A stretch of 64,000 nucleotides of DNA from Clostridia bacterium. GTDB lineage: Bacteria > Bacillota_A > Clostridia > Oscillospirales > CAG-272. The translations under genes and the position numbers were made by a program. The DNA lies in assembly GCA_017462125.1 (NCBI GenBank), contig JAFTRQ010000122.1, forward strand, positions 57,289 to 121,288. The letters are read 5' to 3'. Positions 49,194-61,178 of this stretch are shown here, piece by piece. Position 1 is the first letter of the stretch. Every line of letters starts with the position of its first letter. Below the pieces are notes generated by a model. It saw only the letters and a program-made list of their open reading frames with translations, was not told the DNA's origin and searched no databases.

Positions 49194-50612
49194 ATGAAAC
49201 AATTTATGGACAAGGATTTTCTGCTTGAAACACCAACCGCGGTGAAGCTTTATCACGGTCATGCCGCAAAGCTCCCGATCATCGACTACCACTGCCATTT
49301 AGTGCCTGCGGAGATCGCAGAAAACAAGAAATTTTCTAACATTACAGAGCTCTGGCTCTATGCCGATCACTATAAGTGGCGCGCAATGCGCTCCTGCGGT
49401 GTTGACGAGAAATACATCACGGGCGACGGCTCGGATTTTGAAAAATTCCGCGAATACTGCCGCATTATGCCTCTGCTGATTGGAAATCCCGTTTACCATT
49501 GGAGTCACCTTGAGCTTCGCAGATATTTTGATTGCGATCTGACTATAAACGCGGCAAATTGCGAAAAAATATGGCAGATAACCTCGGAAAAACTTGCCAA
49601 GGATCAGTTCGGCGCAAGGGATTATATCAAAAACTCTAACGTCAAGCTGCTTTGTACCACCGATGACCCCGCCGATGATCTCCACTATCATAAGGAGATC
49701 AAGGACTCGGGCTTTGAGGTTCAGGTTCTTCCCGCGTTCCGTCCCGACAAGGGCTTAAACATCGAAAGAAAGGGAATTGCGGCTGATATTGCAACGCTCG
49801 GCAAGAGCACGGGCGTCGAGATCACCGATTACGATAGTCTCTGTTGCGCGTATCTTGTCTCTCTCGACCGATTTGAGACGCTGGGGTGCAAGACCGCCGA
49901 CCACGGAATGGATAATTACATTCCCTTCGTCAAGCCCGATAAGTATCATGCCAACGAGATATTCAAAAAGGCGCTTGCAAGTGACGGTGCCGACGTAAAT
50001 GATAGCGACCTCGCCCTCTGGAAGACCCAGATGATGCGCTTCTTCGGCATTGAGTACGTCAAGAGAAATTGGGTGCTTCAGCTCCACTACGGTGTGCTTC
50101 GCAACCCCAACAAGACTATGTTCGCCCGTCTCGGCCCCGACTCGGGATACGATACCATTCACGCACAGAACTGCATCGCCGATATGGCATCGCTACTCAA
50201 CTATCTGCAGGAGAACGAGGCTCTGCCCAAAACCATCATCTATCCCATCAACCCCTCGGACAATGCCGCTGTCGGCACTCTTTGCGGAAGCTTCTGCAGA
50301 GGCGATGGAAGCAATACTCCCACGGTAGTACAGGGAAGTGGCTGGTGGTTCAACGACAATATCGACGGAATGGAAGCACAGATGAAGAGCTTTGCAAATC
50401 TCGCAAGCCTCGGAAACTTTCTCGGAATGCTGACCGACTCCAGAAGCTTTATGTCTTACCCCCGTCACGAATATTTCCGCAGAATCCTTTGTAATATCAT
50501 CGGCAATTGGCTCGAAAAGGGACTTTACCCCGATTATGATGCCGCCGCAGAGATCGTTGAGCGCATTTCTTATTACAACACGGTCAACTATTTTGGATTT
50601 GACATAAAATAA
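49194..50612 (+). CDS. uxaC: Glucuronate (uronate) isomerase
   Basis: Isomerises D-glucuronate to fructuronate and D-galacturonate to tagaturonate, the entry step of hexuronate use from pectin and glucuronides. The 472 residues have the family start (FLLETPTAVKLYHGHA), the metal motif IDYHCHL near residue 31, CTTDDPADD near 165 and the WWFNDNIDGMEAQ block near 383. ATG 49194 has GGAG (49184-49187) 6 bases upstream. The frame extends upstream through the repeat to 49125 but is unlikely to be used. No uxaA, uxaB or kdg genes are in the window. Confidence 0.94.
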   Translation: MKQFMDKDFLLETPTAVKLYHGHAAKLPIIDYHCHLVPAEIAENKKFSNITELWLYADHYKWRAMRSCGVDEKYITGDGSDFEKFREYCRIMPLLIGNPVYHWSHLELRRYFDCDLTINAANCEKIWQITSEKLAKDQFGARDYIKNSNVKLLCTTDDPADDLHYHKEIKDSGFEVQVLPAFRPDKGLNIERKGIAADIATLGKSTGVEITDYDSLCCAYLVSLDRFETLGCKTADHGMDNYIPFVKPDKYHANEIFKKALASDGADVNDSDLALWKTQMMRFFGIEYVKRNWVLQLHYGVLRNPNKTMFARLGPDSGYDTIHAQNCIADMASLLNYLQENEALPKTIIYPINPSDNAAVGTLCGSFCRGDGSNTPTVVQGSGWWFNDNIDGMEAQMKSFANLASLGNFLGMLTDSRSFMSYPRHEYFRRILCNIIGNWLEKGLYPDYDAAAEIVERISYYNTVNYFGFDIK

Positions 50613-50645
50613 AAACAATATATACAAATATGGAGGAACAGAAAC

Positions 50646-50882
50646 ATGTATGTAATCAAAGAAGAAAAGAAGAAAGTTAACGCATTGAAGATCGTATTCC
50701 TCGTTGTTGGAATCGTAGCCGCTGTTGCCGCCGTGCTCGCAGCAATTATGGTTTGGAAAAAGAAAAAATGCGGTGAAAAGCAGATTGAAGAGGAGATCGA
50801 GGCAGCCATCAACGCGGCATTTGCCGAGGATGATGAGGCAGAAACCGCTGAAGTGCAGATCGTTGAAGCAGAAGAAGTATAA
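50646..50882 (+). CDS. Small single-span membrane protein with acidic tail
   Basis: A 78-residue protein not matched to a named family: a Lys-rich start, a hydrophobic span (about 13-37), a KKKK stop-transfer, and a Glu/Ala-rich acidic tail. GGAGG lies about 10 bases before the ATG. It sits 33 bases after uxaC and 5 bases before the dehydrogenase gene, so it appears to be part of this run. The basic-span-acidic order is like the protein at 3337, without the Asp/Gly loops. Confidence 0.7.
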   Translation: MYVIKEEKKKVNALKIVFLVVGIVAAVAAVLAAIMVWKKKKCGEKQIEEEIEAAINAAFAEDDEAETAEVQIVEAEEV

Positions 50883-50887
50883 TCATT

Positions 50888-51835
50888 ATGAAAATTGCAT
50901 TTCTTGACGCCGCTACCATTGGCGCGGACGTGGACCTGTCGCTGTATGAAAAATACGGCGAGTTAAAGGTTTTCGCAACCACCTCGCAGGATGAATTCGT
51001 TGATCACGTTGCCGACAGCGACGTGATCATCATCAACAAGCTGAAAGTGGGCAGACAAAATCTGCCCGCCTGCAAAAACGTCAAGCTCGTCTGCGTCACC
51101 GCTACGGGCTATGATAATATCGACACCGAGTATTGCAAGGAGCAGGGCATTGCGGTCTGCAACGTGGTGGGTTATTCCACCCAAAACGTAGCGCAGTTGA
51201 CCGTAGCAATGGTTTTGTCTCTGATGTGTCACTTGACCGAGTATAACCGCTCTGTTGCCGACGGTACCTATACACGCGGCGGCGTTGCCAACATCCTCAC
51301 CCCCGTTTATCACGAGATCTGCGGCAAAACTTGGGGTATCGTGGGATACGGTAACATCGGTAAGCAGGTGGGTGTCGTGGCAAAGGCTCTCGGCTGCCGT
51401 GTTCTCGTTTATAAGCGCACTCCCATTGAAGGAGAAGAGTGCGTTGATATCGACACGCTTTGCCGTGAATCGGATATCATCACCGTCCATACTCCGCTCA
51501 ACGACGGCACGCGCGGTCTTATCAGCCGCGAACGGATCGCTATGATGAAGAACGATGCGATCCTCGTCAATGTTGCCCGCGGAGCTGTCTGTGATGAAGC
51601 CGCCATTGCCGATGCGATCCTTGACGGCACGCTCGGAGGCGTTGGAATCGACGTCTATTCCAAGGAACCCTTCGGAGAAGACCATCCCTGCGCACGCATT
51701 TCAGGCCGCGACAACGTAATACTCACCCCTCATATGGCTTGGGGCTCGTATGAAGCAAGACAGCGCTGCTGTGAGGAGATCGCCCTGAATATCGAATCCT
51801 ACATCCAAGGAGAGAGAAGAAATAGGATCGTTTAA
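50888..51835 (+). CDS. D-2-hydroxyacid dehydrogenase (glycerate dehydrogenase-like)
   Basis: An NAD-dependent enzyme that interconverts 2-keto acids and D-2-hydroxy acids. The 315 residues have the Rossmann motif GYGNIGKQVG (about 150), the substrate-binding Arg in NVARGAVCDE (about 228), Glu in DVYSKEPF (about 257) and the catalytic His in LTPHMAWGS (about 284). The N-terminal segment VTATGYDNID is typical of hydroxypyruvate/glycerate dehydrogenases. The substrate is uncertain; next to uxaC, reduction of a sugar-acid breakdown product is a reasonable inference. Confidence 0.87.
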   Translation: MKIAFLDAATIGADVDLSLYEKYGELKVFATTSQDEFVDHVADSDVIIINKLKVGRQNLPACKNVKLVCVTATGYDNIDTEYCKEQGIAVCNVVGYSTQNVAQLTVAMVLSLMCHLTEYNRSVADGTYTRGGVANILTPVYHEICGKTWGIVGYGNIGKQVGVVAKALGCRVLVYKRTPIEGEECVDIDTLCRESDIITVHTPLNDGTRGLISRERIAMMKNDAILVNVARGAVCDEAAIADAILDGTLGGVGIDVYSKEPFGEDHPCARISGRDNVILTPHMAWGSYEARQRCCEEIALNIESYIQGERRNRIV

Positions 51836-51852
51836 TGTGATACTATACTTCA

Positions 51853-51923
51853 CCTGAACAAAAACAAGTTCAGGGGTTGTTCTTTGCAAAGCAACTTTCT
51901 GCCTGCTAAAAAAGGGAAGGCTT
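51853..51923 (+). other. Two small hairpins in the gap before the sialidase/AraC gene
   Basis: CCTGAAC/GTTCAGG (51853-51859 with 51868-51874), then GTTG..CTTTGCAAAG.AAC (about 51876-51896), then a T-rich run (51922-51934). Together they may end the dehydrogenase transcript. No gene is seen in 51836-51998. Confidence 0.4.
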
Positions 51924-51940
51924 TTTATTTTTTTCGCAAA

Positions 51941-51976
51941 TTTGTTATATACAAATTCCGATTTATATGATACAAT
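51941..51976 (+). promoter_or_regulatory. Possible promoter and operator of the sialidase/AraC gene
   Basis: TATACA (51948-51953), a 17-bp spacer and TACAAT (51971-51976). The -35 box lies within the near-palindrome TTTGTTATATACAAA (51941-51955), a candidate operator. Confidence 0.45.
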
Positions 51977-51998
51977 ATTGGTAAAAGGGGGGATTTTT

Positions 51999-53678
51999 AT
52001 GCTTATTACAGATAAAAACGAGCTTCAGAAATACAGTATTGAAAAAAGACTTTGGCAGGGCATTCCGTCCATTGAGGTAACAAAGGGCGGCAGAATATTC
52101 TTGACCTACTATTCGGGCGGCACAAAGGAAGAGATCGGAAACTACTCCATTCTCTCAAAATCAGACGACGGAGAGCATTTTGAGGATATTGCCATCACAT
52201 TTAAGGAAGGATTCCGATCCTATGACCCTTGCCTTTGGATCGATCCCTTGGGCAGACTTTGGTTCACGTGGGCAATCGCACCCGATCACGCCGTCTGGGC
52301 TTCGATCTGCGACGATCCCGACGCAGAAGAGCTTGTTTGGAGCGAGCCTCGCATAATCGGTCGCGAGGTTATGATGAACAAGCCTACCGTACTCACCACA
52401 GGCGAATGGCTTTTCCCGATCGCGATTTGGGATTGGATGGAGATCGCAGGCGGATATAACGGCGTAGTTGACGCGGCAGGCAAGCAATCGACCCAAAACG
52501 AAAGATTGGCATTTGCTTACAAGAGCGTTGACAACGGAGAGACCTTTGAGCGTCTCGGTGGCTGCAACGTGCCACAGCGAAGCTTTGACGAGCATATGAT
52601 CTTAGAGCTGGGCGACGGCAGACTTGTAATGTTCGTCCGCACAAAATACGGTATCGGCATGTCCTTTTCCTACGACAGAGGAAAGACCTGGACGAAGGGC
52701 GGAAACAGCGGTCTCGGAGGCCCCTGCTCACGTTTCTTTATTCGACGTCTGAAATCCGGCAGGGTTTTGCTGATCAATCACTTCAATTACGTTGGAAGAA
52801 GCCATCTGACAGCAATGCTTTCCGAGGACGACTGCAAGACGTGGCCTTATAAGCTTCTGCTTGATGAACGCACAAACGTTTCCTATCCCGATGCAAAGGA
52901 AGCAGACGACGGCTACATATACGTCACGTACGACCGCGAAAGAGGAGGATTCCTCGATTCTCTGGAAAAGGTCTACGCCTCCGCTCGCGAGGTGCTTATT
53001 GCAAAGATAACCGAAGAGGATATTATCGCGGGCAGTCTGAAGTCTCCCGAAAGCAGATTGAAGCAAGTGGTGCAAAAGCTTGGTAAATACGCCTATGAGG
53101 ACACAAACCCTTATCACGAGATAGACAAGTTCTCCGATGCAGAGCTCAACGATTACTTGCTTGAAAAGGATTTTGACAGCATTCTCGCAATCCTGTTCGA
53201 TAAGTACAATATCAATTGCGTGAATATGCACAAGATCGATAACGAAAGACTTGACACGCTCATTAGCGATGTGAAGGAGGGCAAAACCGAAAAAAGCAAG
53301 GCTCTTCTTGAAATCATAAGACTCATCCGCTCCGCAAGGGGTGAATCGGACACTGTCGCCCCGGTCGTAGGACGGGCTAAGGCTCTGATCGAAAGCAACC
53401 TTTCCGACGACGTTACAATGGCACAGATCGCGGATATGCTGAACATCAGCATTCATTATTTCTGTCACGTTTTCAAATCCACAACGGGAATTACACCCAT
53501 CGAGTATAAAAACTCGGTCAAGATCGCCAAGGCAAAGAATCTGCTTGTCAACAGCGACCGCAAGATCGCGGACATCGCCCTTGAGTGCGGATTCGCAAGC
53601 GCAAGCTATTTTTCAAAGGTGTTTGCCAAAAACGAAGGAATTACCCCTGCGGAATACAGAGAATTGTTGAAAAGATAA
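51999..53678 (+). CDS. Sialidase-like (BNR/Asp-box) propeller fused to an AraC-type DNA-binding domain
   Basis: A 559-residue protein joining two unrelated parts. Residues 1-340 look like a sialidase-type propeller: GIPSIEVTKGGRIF at the start and four Asp-box motifs, KSDDGEHF, SVDNGETF, SYDRGKTW and SEDDCKTW (last Gly is Cys). After a helical linker (about 345-450), residues 455-559 form an AraC/XylS domain with two helix-turn-helices (MAQIADMLNISIHYFCHVFK and KIADIALECGFASASYFSKVF). There is no signal peptide, so it acts in the cytoplasm; the propeller is probably a sugar sensor rather than a secreted enzyme. AAAGGGGGG lies 6 bases upstream. The GH36 gene 45 bases downstream is its likely target. 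Confidence 0.85.
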   Translation: MLITDKNELQKYSIEKRLWQGIPSIEVTKGGRIFLTYYSGGTKEEIGNYSILSKSDDGEHFEDIAITFKEGFRSYDPCLWIDPLGRLWFTWAIAPDHAVWASICDDPDAEELVWSEPRIIGREVMMNKPTVLTTGEWLFPIAIWDWMEIAGGYNGVVDAAGKQSTQNERLAFAYKSVDNGETFERLGGCNVPQRSFDEHMILELGDGRLVMFVRTKYGIGMSFSYDRGKTWTKGGNSGLGGPCSRFFIRRLKSGRVLLINHFNYVGRSHLTAMLSEDDCKTWPYKLLLDERTNVSYPDAKEADDGYIYVTYDRERGGFLDSLEKVYASAREVLIAKITEEDIIAGSLKSPESRLKQVVQKLGKYAYEDTNPYHEIDKFSDAELNDYLLEKDFDSILAILFDKYNINCVNMHKIDNERLDTLISDVKEGKTEKSKALLEIIRLIRSARGESDTVAPVVGRAKALIESNLSDDVTMAQIADMLNISIHYFCHVFKSTTGITPIEYKNSVKIAKAKNLLVNSDRKIADIALECGFASASYFSKVFAKNEGITPAEYRELLKR

Positions 53679-53723
53679 GATTCATATGATTAGGTTCTAA
53701 ACAAACTTAACGAGGGATAATTT

Positions 53724-55784
53724 ATGTTACTTGATTTTTCACAAAACGGTTTATATATGGTTTTTGAGGTCGACGAAGCAGGCTTTGTCTCGCTGAGACA
53801 TTTTTCCTCCAACGAAAAGGAATCCCTACGTCAGACACCTAAAAATCTGCGCTATTGCCGCATAGTCAATATACACTGTACGGGCGAAAATCCCGACGAT
53901 CACCACGGTGCAAAGCATTCGGGCGCGTCGAGAGACAATTCGCTGAAATACGTCACGCATCGCTACTATGAAAACAAAAACGGTAATAAGCTGGAATTTG
54001 ATCTTGCAGACTCCACCATGGCGGTGACGGTTCATTATCAGTTTTATAAAAACACCGCCGCCGTACGCTCCTGGAGTGTCGTGAAGAATATCGGTAACGA
54101 GGATATCGATCTTGAATACGTATCAAGCTTTGCGTACACCGGATTGGAGGATGGCATTGCCAATCCCCACGAATCGGTCAATGTCTATATTCCGCACAAC
54201 TCCTGGTGCAGGGAGTGCGATTGGAAGAAGAGAACACTTTCGGATTGCGGCATCGATTTTTCAACGCGTCACGCCTTTAACCGAGTGAACATCTATAATA
54301 CCGGCTTTTGGTCGACCAAGGAATATCTCCCGATGGGTGCTGTTGAGAATACCGAAAGAGAATGTCTCTATCTTTGGCAGATAGAAAGCTGCGGCTCCTG
54401 GCAATGGGAAATCGCCGACGCAAGTAACCTGATCTATTTCAAGCTGAGCGGTCCTTGCGCGCAAGAAAATTCTTGGTTTAAAACCCTTAGCCCCGGTGAA
54501 AGCTTTGAGAGTATAAAGGCATGCGTTACCCTTGGTAAAGATATGAACTCTGCCATAGCGGAAATGACGAAATATCGCAGGGCGATATTCAACAACATTC
54601 CCGAAAACGCATCGATGCCCGTCATTTTTAACAACGGATTCACGGCTCCCAGATTGCAGCCCACCGAAGAAAATCTGCTTCCGCTTATCGATGCGGTCGC
54701 GGATCTTGGAATGGAATACTTTATGATGGACGCAGGCTGGTACGCCGACGGAACCTGGTGGCCCACCGTCGGTGAATGGCAGCCTGTCCCTTGGAGATTC
54801 CCCAACGGTATCAAAAAAGTCTTTGACTATATACGCGAAAAGGGAATGGTCGGAGGAATATGGATCGAATTTGAATGCGTAGGTATCAACTGTCCGCTTG
54901 CCAAGACTATGCCAGACGAATGCTTTATCACACGCCGCGGTAAACGCGTCATAGACAACGGCAGATATATTCTTGATTTCAGAAACGAACAAGCGAGAGT
55001 CCATTGTACCGAGGTGGTGCGACGAGTTGTTGAGGATTACGGAGTCGGTTACATCAAGAACGATTACAACGTGGAATGCGGCGTTGGCACCGATTTTTGC
55101 GCGGATAGCTTCGGTGACGGTCTTTTAGAGCATAACAGAGCTTTTTTGGCTTGGTATGAGGAGATGCGAGCGCGTTTTCCACACGTCATCTTTGAAAATT
55201 GCGCCAGCGGCGGTATGAGAATGGACTACGCGATGCTTGAAAATCAACATATTCAATCGCTTACCGACCAAGAGCGTTACGATATTATTTCTCGCGTTGC
55301 GGCGGCGGCAGAAACGGCGGTATTGCCCGAGCAAGCGGCGATCTGGTCGATTCCCGATAACTCTATCGGAACAAACGGCGTTGCTATGAGCATGGTCAAC
55401 ACTATGATGCAGAGAATGCACCTTTCGGGAGACGTGTTCCCATGGTCGGAGAAGACCAAAGAACTGGTCAAGGAGGGAATCGCGGTCTATAAGGCAACGA
55501 GAGCCGATATATCCACGGCGATCCCGTTCTATCCCTTGGGTGAGATCCCCGCATTTACCGACGGTTGGCTCTGTACGGGATATAAATGCAAGGATTGCGT
55601 AAGGTACATCATCTGGCGACTTGAGGATGACTGCGACACACTGACATTGCCAACGGATTTTGAATTTGAAGCTATTAAGATACTTTATCCGTCAAACAAC
55701 AAATGCATAATAGACAAATTGAACGGAACTATCAGCATAACGCTTCCCGAAAAAATGACGGCAGTATTCATTGAACTGAACTAA
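53724..55784 (+). CDS. GH36 alpha-galactosidase
   Basis: Hydrolyses terminal alpha-1,6-galactosides such as melibiose or raffinose. The 686 residues have an N-terminal beta-sandwich (about 1-275), a catalytic TIM barrel (about 290-610) and a C-terminal beta domain. Barrel marks are MMDAGWYADG, GIWIEFECVG, the nucleophile Asp in YIKNDYNVECG (about 443), and ENCASGGMRMDYAML. SLTDQERYD then places the likely acid/base Asp before Gln, and PEQAAIWSIPD follows. There is no signal peptide, so it acts inside the cell on imported oligosaccharides. It lies directly after the sialidase/AraC regulator gene. Confidence 0.9.
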   Translation: MLLDFSQNGLYMVFEVDEAGFVSLRHFSSNEKESLRQTPKNLRYCRIVNIHCTGENPDDHHGAKHSGASRDNSLKYVTHRYYENKNGNKLEFDLADSTMAVTVHYQFYKNTAAVRSWSVVKNIGNEDIDLEYVSSFAYTGLEDGIANPHESVNVYIPHNSWCRECDWKKRTLSDCGIDFSTRHAFNRVNIYNTGFWSTKEYLPMGAVENTERECLYLWQIESCGSWQWEIADASNLIYFKLSGPCAQENSWFKTLSPGESFESIKACVTLGKDMNSAIAEMTKYRRAIFNNIPENASMPVIFNNGFTAPRLQPTEENLLPLIDAVADLGMEYFMMDAGWYADGTWWPTVGEWQPVPWRFPNGIKKVFDYIREKGMVGGIWIEFECVGINCPLAKTMPDECFITRRGKRVIDNGRYILDFRNEQARVHCTEVVRRVVEDYGVGYIKNDYNVECGVGTDFCADSFGDGLLEHNRAFLAWYEEMRARFPHVIFENCASGGMRMDYAMLENQHIQSLTDQERYDIISRVAAAAETAVLPEQAAIWSIPDNSIGTNGVAMSMVNTMMQRMHLSGDVFPWSEKTKELVKEGIAVYKATRADISTAIPFYPLGEIPAFTDGWLCTGYKCKDCVRYIIWRLEDDCDTLTLPTDFEFEAIKILYPSNNKCIIDKLNGTISITLPEKMTAVFIELN

Positions 55785-55792
55785 AAAACGTG

Positions 55793-55822
55793 ATCGCCCG
55801 CACCGAGCTCGGTGTGGGCGAT
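55793..55822. terminator. Terminator between the GH36 gene and lacZ
   Basis: The arms ATCGCCCGCACC (55793-55804) and GGTGTGGGCGAT (55811-55822) pair with one wobble around the loop GAGCTC. It lies between convergent genes. Confidence 0.75.
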
Positions 55823-55831
55823 ATTTGGTGA

Positions 55832-59008
<3,177 letters not shown>

Positions 59009-59058
59009 AAGGTTGCAGAAATTCAACATTTTGTGCAGAAAATTCATAAAAAATTTTG

Positions 59059-59087
59059 TTTACAAACAGGGAAAAATATGTTATAAT
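59059..59087 (+). promoter_or_regulatory. Promoter of the pseudouridine-synthase gene
   Basis: TTTACA (59059-59064), a 17-bp spacer and TATAAT (59082-59087), 34 bases before the start codon. Confidence 0.8.
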
Positions 59088-59121
59088 TTGTAAGGACTAT
59101 AATATGGAGGTAATAATAGGC

Positions 59122-59859
59122 ATGAGGCTTGACAAATTCATAGCGGAATCAGGACTCGCCACAAGAACCGAAATCGCCAAAGCCGCTCGAAGCGGTGCTA
59201 TATCTGTAAATGGGCAGATCGTACGCAAGGCGGGAAGTCATATCGATCCTACCGCCGATGTGATCGTATACTGTGGCAGAGAAGTCGTATACCGTGAATT
59301 CACATACGTAATGCTGAATAAGCCCGAGGGATACGTCAGCTCTACCGATGACGATAAATCTCCCACCGTGCTGACGCTTTTGCCCGATGAACTTCAAAGG
59401 ATAGGCCTTTTTCCATGCGGCAGACTTGATAAAAACACTTTGGGCTTGATGATCCTGACCAACAACGGTCCTCTGTCGCACAAGCTTCTCGCACCCAAGA
59501 ATCACGTTTCCAAAAAATATCGCTTTACGGTTAAATTTCCTATAAGTGAATCCGACGTAAGCAGCCTTGAATCAGGCGTTGATATAGGTGGGTATGTAAC
59601 CGCTCCGTGTCAGGTTGAAATGGCCGATGAAAAGAACGGTTATATCACGTTGACAGAAGGCAAATATCACCAGATCAAGCTGATGGCAGAGGCAGTACAC
59701 AATCAGATAACTTACCTTGAGCGCGTCACCTTTGGCCCTGTTTCGCTTGATACAAGCCTTGAGAGAGGGCAATGGCGTTATCTTACCGCTGAAGAGCAGA
59801 CTCTGTTAGAAAGTCACGGAAAAAGCATAAAGGATACACACTCACAGAATGGAGAATAA
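59122..59859 (+). CDS. RsuA-family pseudouridine synthase
   Basis: A 245-residue enzyme that isomerises uridine to pseudouridine in rRNA (RsuA acts on position 516 of 16S rRNA; the exact site here is inferred). An S4 RNA-binding domain (residues 1-58, MRLDKFIAESGLATRTE) is followed by the synthase domain. That domain carries VMLNKPEGYVSS, the catalytic Asp in CGRLDKNTLGLMILTNNG, and EGKYHQIKLM. The ATG at 59122 has GGAGG (59106-59110) upstream; ATG 59104 is an alternative. The next gene starts 3 bases after the stop. Confidence 0.9.
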   Translation: MRLDKFIAESGLATRTEIAKAARSGAISVNGQIVRKAGSHIDPTADVIVYCGREVVYREFTYVMLNKPEGYVSSTDDDKSPTVLTLLPDELQRIGLFPCGRLDKNTLGLMILTNNGPLSHKLLAPKNHVSKKYRFTVKFPISESDVSSLESGVDIGGYVTAPCQVEMADEKNGYITLTEGKYHQIKLMAEAVHNQITYLERVTFGPVSLDTSLERGQWRYLTAEEQTLLESHGKSIKDTHSQNGE

Positions 59860-59862
59860 ATA

Positions 59863-61119
59863 ATGAAAAACACAAACCGTTTTCCTATAACCTATTGGTG
59901 CGGCGTACCTTATAAATACCTTTATACGTCCGACGGGCAGATCGATCGCACCCGTTTTGAAGAGATGAAGGAGGCGGGGATGAATCTCGTGATCTCCTCC
60001 TATGCACCCGAGGCAAACCAAAAGGTCCTCGATATCTGCCAAGAGCTGGATCTTGACGTGATCATTCACGACTACAGAATATGGGAGGCCATCAAGCATC
60101 CCGACAAAAGGCGCGAGCTTCTTTTCGACGTTGCGAACGATTACAAAAATCATCCCGCTATGCATTCCTATCATATCGTGGACGAGCCCGGAGCATCGGA
60201 TTTTCCCATGCTGGCTGACGTTCGTGCCATTCTGCATGAAGCCGATCCGATCCACGAGTCCTACATCAACCTGTTTCCCAATTACGCATCGCCTCAGCAG
60301 TTGGGTAATCCCACGTATTACGACCACATCGAGGACTATCTGAGCACCGTCAAGCCCGAGATCCTCAGCTATGACCATTATCATTTTCTCACTAAGTCTC
60401 CGATCGCAAGACCCAATTACACGGGGGATGAGCGCGAAAAGCTGATCATAGAAGCGGCTTGCAACAAGGTGGAGCGAGCAGGTTTTTTCGATAATTTTGA
60501 AATTGTGCGCGAGCTTTGCCTGAAGCACAAAACACCTTATATGATCATCATCCTTCTTGTAGCGCACGGCCCCTACAGATATCTGAACGAATCCGAGATC
60601 CGATGGGAGGTCTTCCAATCTCTTGCATACGGCTCCCGTAGGCTCTCCTATTTTACCTATTGGACTCCGGGAGACGGAGGATCCGATAACGACGATTTCT
60701 GGAAGTGGAATAACGGTATGATCTCTCAGCAGGGAGAGCGAACAGAGCACTACTATATGGTCAAGGATATCAACGTCGAGCTCTCCGCAATGGGAGACGT
60801 GCTGATGGATAAGCAAAGCATCGGTGTTTTCCATACCGTGAACGCGCCCGAAACACGCACAAAGCTGTTTGAAGGCTTTGAATCGGTCAGCCGTATCGAA
60901 GGCGACGATATGACCGTAGGCTTCTTTGAGGACGGTTACGCTGTCTTTGCCAATAAAAGCTACGAAAACGAAGCCGAGGCTGTTATATACACCGACAGCA
61001 TAATCGAAATATTCGATGCGATCGACAGAGAATGGATCGCGTTGGAAAACGCAGACGGAAAATATACGGTCTCCCTCGATGCTGGCGACGGTATGCTCGT
61101 TCGCTTTGTAAAGGAATAA
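59863..61119 (+). CDS. TIM-barrel glycoside-hydrolase-like protein of unknown specificity
   Basis: A 418-residue cytoplasmic protein without a signal peptide. The first 320 residues have barrel features: EEMKEAGMNLVISSY (first repeat), HPAMHSYHIVDEPGASDF, with an acidic pair placed like a glycosidase acid/base, EILSYDHYHFL, and GSRRLSYFTYWTPGDGG near 270. The last 80 residues are a small beta domain like those that end GH42 or GH5-type enzymes. I cannot name a family or substrate. It starts 3 bases after the pseudouridine-synthase stop, with GGAG 8 bases upstream. Confidence 0.65.
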   Translation: MKNTNRFPITYWCGVPYKYLYTSDGQIDRTRFEEMKEAGMNLVISSYAPEANQKVLDICQELDLDVIIHDYRIWEAIKHPDKRRELLFDVANDYKNHPAMHSYHIVDEPGASDFPMLADVRAILHEADPIHESYINLFPNYASPQQLGNPTYYDHIEDYLSTVKPEILSYDHYHFLTKSPIARPNYTGDEREKLIIEAACNKVERAGFFDNFEIVRELCLKHKTPYMIIILLVAHGPYRYLNESEIRWEVFQSLAYGSRRLSYFTYWTPGDGGSDNDDFWKWNNGMISQQGERTEHYYMVKDINVELSAMGDVLMDKQSIGVFHTVNAPETRTKLFEGFESVSRIEGDDMTVGFFEDGYAVFANKSYENEAEAVIYTDSIIEIFDAIDREWIALENADGKYTVSLDAGDGMLVRFVKE

Positions 61120-61178
61120 GATTCACCTTCATAATAGATTATTAAGCAAAAACTCATAAATTAGTAAGGAGCCAACCA

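Noticed and set aside
53724..55784. Loss of the acid/base residue in the GH36 enzyme.
   Set aside because: An ungapped comparison with the SDxxD form suggested loss, but the enzyme fits the other GH36 pattern (S-x-S/T-D-Q), where the Asp before Gln is kept in SLTDQ.
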